Below are positions 58,335 through 64,000 of a DNA stretch of 64,000 bases, in pieces. The notes under the pieces were generated by a model, which worked only from the letters and a program-made list of their open reading frames with translations, had not been told where the DNA came from and ran no database searches. The position numbers and the translations under genes are program-made. The stretch's first letter is position 1. The number at the start of each line of letters is the position of its first letter. Location of the stretch: the NCBI GenBank assembly GCA_010015745.1, contig ML978182.1, forward strand, positions 245,372 through 309,371. Direction: 5' to 3'. The DNA is from Setomelanomma holmii. Lineage: Eukaryota > Ascomycota > Dothideomycetes > Pleosporales > Phaeosphaeriaceae.

Positions 58335-61300
58335 GTTGGACGATGTGACGAGCGAAACGATGCAGGATGAAAGAATGTTTATGAGCTACGGCTCAAATCT
58401 TCAGTCCACAACCCCAGTCAGCACGCAAAAACACGGTAGATAGGTCGGCGTTTGAGTGAAGTTTGGTAGGACTAGCGCGATTTGTAGACGGCATTGGGTT
58501 TCGCTGGGTAGAGCTCACCTTTCCTGAACGAGCCGATGGAGGCTGGCTGGAATTGTTGCACGGGTCGGCGAAGATACAATATCGTCGTTGGTGCTGCCGA
58601 TCTCTTGCTGAATGGAGGGAAGAGTGACAGCGGGATCGTCTTTCCGAGATGCAGTGTCCAAGGCTGGCATCCACGGATAGACAAGTCACAGGCGAGGAGG
58701 GCGTGTTCCTGAGAACAGAGCCAGAACGTCAAGTGAGGTCTGGATGGAGGAGTGTGTGTGCTGATCGGGGGCCTGGAACTGGAGGACGGTGCCTCGGGGG
58801 CGACTTTGGGTTTATACATAAGGCCTCAGACACGACCGCGATGGCCCCCATGGCGGACAGTGCACAAAGCCACATTGGAGGCACGCCAAACCCCTGCCTT
58901 GTAGATTTACTGCCCTACGGAAGCTTGGGCCTGTAGCGTGCGGTGGCCGATTGAGAACGGTCAGTCGCGCTAGGAGAAAAGAAAGGCAGAGGTACCGTCC
59001 GCCATAACAGGAGTCCCCGCCAGAATCGCGCGCGCCGACCGCCTTCTGGTAGGACGGGACCCGTAGAGTCGCGGTGTGCGCGACCCCTGTCCCGTGGGCA
59101 TGGGCGCACTCGCAGCGCTGGCCTTGCCCGAATCGAGCGCGACAGAGGGCGGACGGCCAGTGAGGTGGCAGCACGCCAGAGCCTCTTCGCCCAAAGGGGA
59201 GAAGAGAAGCGGAATAGGCATGGGGCCCAGAGGATGGACTCGCTCTGCCACCGCTTCTGTCGGGGAGACATCGTGGCATGACTTGAGCCCGCACTAGGCG
59301 CCGCCTCTGTCTGTGATTCGCAGGATGCTCGCCTTGGCCGGTCCGCAATGCGGGAGCCTGTGGCTGGTGTAGCGGCTGTGCAGAGTGAAGGATACGTGAT
59401 TGGGCGGGAGACGGGTCTATTTTTGCTGCTTCTCATGACCATTGCCTGTAAGAGGTCTGCTAAGCGAACCTCGTGGAGCTCTTGTGCGCAGTCACCGCAC
59501 CACTGGCACAGGGAAACGCTGACCTCACCGCGACTCTTGTCAGTGCTGCAACTCTCGTCATTCCAGGGTGCTGCGCGACACTGCCTCTGATCTTCAGTGT
59601 AGTGCAGTGCAGTGTGCTGTGCTGTGAATTGGGCGTCATTTCGCGCAGCCTCTTGCGGTGCCCCTCACCGCCGACATGGCGGTTGCAGCGTGGCTTCAGT
59701 AGCCTCTCGCAAAACGCTGCGCGAACTTTCACTCACCTTCTGAGCCGTTGCACCAGAATGACCCGGTGGTGGGGTTGTTCCAGAGCACCTCAATCTCGCT
59801 CGACCGTCTGTCCGCCAAAGCGTTCTGCCAGAGGTCCATAGCGCACTCCAAGGTCCACGTCGACAACCACGGCCAGCAACGACATTGGCGTAATACTCGG
59901 ACCTCACCGTCCGCGTCCATGCCGCCGGCGGGCTCGGGTGTTTCTGGTGTTCCCTCGCACGCCTCGTCCCTGAGTCCTTCTGGCCCGAGTGCATGGATAA
60001 GGTTGCTGAAGGAATGCGAGCCGCAGGAGCATGCTCGCAATCTTGGGTCTACCCAGCCTATCATGCCATGACCATTTTGATGCCTGCGGTGCGACCGCCG
60101 CATAATATCGACCGTGTGTCGCGGTAGCCACCCCAACCACGGCATGTAACGCATCCATCCTGATCATGTACGATGTTCCAATACACTTCGGGTAACTCAC
60201 TTGACGGCGCTGCACTACTCTACTCACATGGTGGCCAGAGTCCCACAGATTGGACATCTTGACTGTGCCATGTGCGGGGAGTTGTGTTCCATAGGTGGAT
60301 TAACCACACTCTACCAACCACTATTTTAGCTGCAGCTTGAGTTTCTAGGAGAGAAGCCGTCAACCTTCAGAGACTAGCATGATCAGAAGTGAGCTTCCGG
60401 ATGCGAGTATCTACACACTAGAGTGTGCTTTCATCGCCTCAGATAGCATCTATGCCTATGGGCAAATCACAACACTTTTCTGCCTTATGCGGTTCGAATG
60501 GTCTGGCTTGCTTCCAGAGCATAATGCTTGAAACGTGGGGTGCCCCAGCCTCGAGTACGCAATGGTATGTGTTATTTGCGCGACCTCACGGGTATGTATC
60601 CTACCTTCCTACGTCGCCGAGCACGATGTTACCGCAATATAATGAATGCGGCACCAAAGTAGTATGTCTCAAACGTATTGTCGCTGTGCACCGCCACAGG
60701 TCCGTATCTTCTCCCTATAATTAGCGTCCTGTCTTACGGTCAAAGCGAATCATGTCGTTGCAGAGCTGCTTCCGAAGAACGTGCCTGTGTTCATATCGGG
60801 ACTGATAGCTGCACGGCCACAGATCGATGCGAGCAGTCTAGATCTGCCTCGACCAGCATCTACCCTGTTCTGGCTGGGTTTGCTGGCAGGACAGACAGAA
60901 AGGGCCGACAGCAAGAAGGCTATTGCTAATAGAGCCTGTTTCGCGAGAAACCTTGTCATTCCTGTTGACATGTCCTTCTGATCCATTACGCCATATTGTA
61001 CCGACCCAAATATTGTTGGCCATGAAGAGCACGCAGGAGCTGTTTCATCTCGGTCATTGTCGCCCAAGAGTTGCAGGGTGATTGGCACTTGTGGGAGCTC
61101 AGTCGAATTACTGGGCGCCGTGCCGGCCGTTGGGTCCACTTTACACAGCGAGCTTAATCTCAACAGTAAGCGCGGAGGTGTATCAAGCCGTTCTCATAAA
61201 CTACTCATCCATCGATTACCCCCACATGATAAATCCTCTTGCTGTCCGTCAAAGGGGCCTCGAACACCGATCAGATTTGCCTTTGAGACACATTCATCAC

Positions 61301-63370
61301 CCTGGCAAGTGATTCGAGCCAGGGATCTGCTATTGCTGCCGCATATTCTGGATGTCCGGACGTGACATTCCATGCAGTCGATGGCCTCGCTTCGACTGCG
61401 TAAGGTGTCGATTGTCCTGCGGGAACCGGCTCTACTCGTGGGAGGCGTCTGGACACGATACCCTTGCGACTATTCCGGCGTCTTTAGCTTTCGAGCCATT
61501 TCTGGCAGGGCTATTGTAGTGCATCACTTCAAGGCATGCACATGTGAATGCCAAAAGCCACAATTGCGGGTGATCAACGATGGACTCCTCGCTGTCAGTG
61601 TACCAATTGTCTGGCACCTCATGGCAAGACAGATTGCAAGTTGCAGGCATTAAACAATGGCCCTGGACCTTGCCCAGCATCCCAGTCTCTAGTATCAGCC
61701 ATGACCATTCGCGTGTGACGTCGCCGAATCTCCGGAAGATTGCTCTGGCCCATTCCATGTCGCGCGAGGTATGCTGTGCAAGCCCACACTTCCAATCTTG
61801 GAGCAGTCGTGATCGTACAGCTCGCATTCCCCAACGTACACGACTTTGCGCAAAGTTCAAATGCCAAAAGAATGGGCAACTGGTAGCAGAAAGCATACTT
61901 GAACGTTGCGCGTCACAAAGCACCATGGTGGTGGTGGACCGCCAAAGTCCGGCTACGCCGTGCTCAGGAAGCAAGATGTGGAGAGCTTAATTCTTTGGCG
62001 TCGGCCTCGCCTACGGTATGACCCCGCAGAGGGAACAGACGACTACCGACCGAATGGTTTAGTATCCCAAGCAGATCCTCCCGCTCCTCCCCTGCCGCAA
62101 TTGAGACGGGTCGCGCTAGGGGGAAAGAGGCGTGACCAGCTTTGTGAACAGCCTAAGCTGCTTTTACGTCCCCCATGTCAAAGCCAAAGATGACTCTCAC
62201 GGGTGGCCTGATTCTCGTCAGCAGAGCCTCATGTGCCTTGTTCACCACTCGATGAAGCATGCGCAGTTGGCTGGCTGTTACCGCTGGCGTCTCGCTCATG
62301 ATTGTAGGCATCATGCTGCACCCATTGACTTCAACAAAGGGGCTTGCGTCTTGCGACACAAAGGTGCCAATCATACTAGTCGGTAAGCGATCATGCAATT
62401 TTACAAGATGTGTTGGCAACAACTCCTATGATCGTCTGCACAGCGCTTCACCTAACGATTAAGAAGCTTATGGTCAGCATGTGGTCAAATGGCCTGGTTG
62501 TGAGGCGCCATCATGGCATGTCGCTTCCAGTGCACACCATGCTGCCTCGCCTTGCGTGACCCTCACGGCAACAGCCGTGAAGAACGGATACTAAGGGGTG
62601 CAGCCATGTCGCAGAAGCCATGTAAACAAAAGCAATTGCTCGACTCGCGAAGCTCAAAGTGAGCCACTCGAAGGTTATCAATGGGCGCCCCAAGCAAGCC
62701 TCGTAGCATCTTCGGCAAACATTGAGGCCTCTGGCCGGGTACTGCTCCCGGCGGTCGTGGAGTGGTGTCGCTCTCCTTGATTGGTGAGCGATGGGTCTTG
62801 CGAAGAGAATCATATTGATCTGGACCTGACCTCGCCAAACCTTGTCCTGCAGACATATCAGTTCGAGACAGACGATGGAGTCAAGCATGCTCAAGCGCAG
62901 TGCAAGGGTAAGAGAGTTTGTGACGAGAGTTGCAGCATGACACCAACAGCAGCAGCCGCGTAGGTAAGTTGCCTCGACCAAGTGCGGATATGAGAATATG
63001 CTGAAGGCTCTCTCGCCGGGCTTAGAAGTTCAGAAATAGGCATGAGCTTTCTGTTCTACAACACATCAGCTTCAACGTGTTGCACGAATGTCGTGGTGCC
63101 GATGTTACGCTGCCTTACTATCTACTTTCAAGGCCCCTGCGAGACATGCTCTCTACTAGATGGTCAATGTCCAGCATGTGCAAGGCCGGGGTAGGCGACG
63201 ACACAGGGCTTGTCGCTTGCCTTGCCACCGTCGCATGCTAGTGCTAGTCTTCGACGTGGCACAATACATGAACAGAACAGAGTGCGAGAGTGGACAGTAG
63301 AGAAGTGTAGCTATTTATTGCGGACTTATTGTTTAAATTAACATGCCTCACGAGTGAGTGGTCTACCTTG
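58335..63370. other. Gene-poor region, 5 kb
   Basis: I find no convincing gene. Frames such as 58915-59442 minus, 61432-61974 minus and 62511-62981 minus overlap others and lack motifs. One frame at 60750-60959 minus begins MTRFLAKQALLAIAFLLSAL, a signal-peptide-like start on a 69-residue product. A run of GTGCAGTGCAGTGTGCTGTG near 59600 is a short imperfect repeat. The left edge should be the promoter of the C2H2 gene. Confidence 0.45.
60750..60959 (-). CDS. Doubtful small secreted peptide
   Basis: This 69-codon frame starts at an ATG at 60959 with a hydrophobic segment (LLAIAFLLSALSVCPAS) that reads as a signal peptide with cleavage near the CPAS end. The mature part is about 45 residues with one further Cys and a basic Gly/Arg stretch (DAGRGRSR). 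It has no homology I recognise, and the open frame extends upstream to 61163 without a better start. It could be chance. It is listed because of the N terminus and because the region has no other gene. Confidence 0.2.
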   Translation of the reverse strand: MTRFLAKQALLAIAFLLSALSVCPASKPSQNRVDAGRGRSRLLASICGRAAISPDMNTGTFFGSSSATT

Positions 63371-63376
63371 CTAAGG

Positions 63377-63665
63377 CTCTACTAAAATCTACCGTAGCGA
63401 ATAGTACTTACGTACTTAATAAGCAAGTAAGTTATACAAGTAAGTTAGTTACTCTACTAAAACTCTACTAATATCTACTATCTTGTAACGTACTCTATAA
63501 GTAGATAGCTTATATAAGTAAGTAGTCTACTCTACTAAATTTCTACTAAAATCTACTATCTTATCACGTACCTTATAAGTAAGCTAGCACTGTAAGCAAA
63601 CTAGCACTATAAGCAAATTAGCACTCTATACTAAGACTACACTAAAATCTACTCTTATATATAAC
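63377..63665. repeat. A+T-rich degenerate tandem repeats
   Basis: Diverged copies of a unit beginning CTCTACTAAAATCTACT start at 63377, 63452, 63530 and 63624, so the spacing is 75, 78 and 94 bases. Two further shared words are AACGTAC/CACGTAC and TATAAGTA/TATAAGTAAG. The segment is strongly A+T-rich compared with the rest of the window. It may be a RIP-affected repeat or an element terminal region next to the transposase gene. Confidence 0.75.
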
Positions 63666-63791
63666 GTACCTCACGGCTTCGCCGCCCACACGGGTTTGCC
63701 GCCCACTTTTGCCAAGCCCCTATCAAAACCACCCCATTCTAGCGCAAAATAGCCCACTTTGGCCCTGTATAGAATAATGTAACCTAAGATA

Positions 63792-64000
63792 TTATTCAGA
63801 TTCTACTTCTACTGCTTGCTTACACGTACGCACGTTATGCCCAGTCTGATTGCACCGTCCGCAGCGCCTTTGAGTTGGCTCACCTCCTTCAGCGCACACC
63901 TGCGTCTTCAGCTTCTTCCTATCACTACGCGCCCTAAACTCCTTTAGAGCAGCTAGACGAGCCCCATCCTTAACTATTAAGGTCCCTTCTGCCTGAACTC
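63792..64000 (-). mobile_element. 3' end of a Fot1/pogo-like DDE transposase gene
   Basis: Reading leftward from the window edge, one frame is open from codon 63998 to a TAA at 63794-63792. It gives VQAEGTLIVKDGARLAALKE, FRARSDRKKLKTQV and a CCHC zinc knuckle CGRCNQTGHNVRTC, ending EVESE. A C-terminal CCHC knuckle of this CxxCxxxGHxxxxC form after a basic helix is typical of fungal Fot1/pogo-family DDE transposases. The catalytic part lies beyond the window. The 3' flank at 63665-63720 carries two copies of GCCGCCCAC, possibly part of the terminal repeat. The A+T-rich repeats adjoin it. Whether the transposase is active cannot be judged here. Confidence 0.75.

Noticed and set aside
59590..59630. 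GTGCAGTGCAGTGTGCTGTGCTGTG run
   Set aside because: Too short and imperfect to be called a minisatellite.
61432..61974. 180-codon minus-strand frame
   Set aside because: No recognisable motif, and it overlaps a plus-strand frame of similar length. Composition is rich in Cys, Trp and His, as in random frames.
62153..62422. Frame with GCSMMPTI, like the signal-peptidase SMxPT box
   Set aside because: The following residues do not match any type I signal peptidase, and the catalytic Lys region is missing.

Overview
The window is nuclear DNA of a filamentous ascomycete (Pezizomycotina). The signs are short introns of about 45-90 nt with GTRNGT donors and CTRAC-like branch sites, roughly balanced base composition, genes spaced 0.5-2 kb apart on both strands, and fungal-specific families (SAT4/rhodopsin-like membrane protein, DUF3431, DUF2264, PHO85-type kinase, Zn2Cys6 and C2H2 factors, PaxM-like monooxygenase, Fot1-like transposase). 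A Dothideomycete (Mycosphaerellales-like) source is my guess only; nothing in the window settles it.

Layout. 0.6-9 kb: a seven-helix SAT4-type membrane protein (-), a small single-pass membrane protein with a PPxY motif (+), and a large Kelch/BTB protein resembling fission-yeast Ral2 (-). 10-20 kb: a 1-Cys peroxiredoxin (-), an MFS drug/polyamine-type transporter (+), an unrecognised nuclear-type protein (+) and a DUF3431 type II membrane protein (-). 21-29 kb: an RRM/RGG protein, the NuA3 subunit Nto1 (both -) and a PaxM-like FAD monooxygenase (+).

29-38 kb is the odd stretch. An RBR E3 ligase with a myristoylation-type N terminus has an in-frame TAG inside RING1. A coiled-coil protein ending in a very long glycine-every-fourth-residue (GX3) array has two in-frame stops. 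A secreted DPBB/expansin-like gene has a TAG and a frameshift. An intact F-box/LRR gene, whose only fitting splice model is a GC-AG intron, sits among them. All the nonsense codons can be explained by CpA-to-TpA changes.

38-58 kb: a small protein with three RPEL motifs (+), a sugar/quinate-type transporter (-), a DUF2264 protein (+), a PHO85-type CDK (+), a small conserved-looking protein (-), COP9 signalosome subunit 1 (+), a two-domain Zn2Cys6 factor (-) and a C2H2 factor (-). 58.3-63.3 kb has no convincing gene. The right edge holds A+T-rich degenerate tandem repeats and the 3' end of a Fot1/pogo-like transposase with a CCHC knuckle.

The housekeeping and regulatory genes (Nto1, CSN1, PHO85, RRM protein, peroxiredoxin) are single conserved genes, not an operon or biosynthetic cluster, and I see no co-functional cluster. 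Splice sites given with exact coordinates were checked by hand for phase and whole-codon total length. Start codons are the first in-frame ATG consistent with the recognised N terminus.
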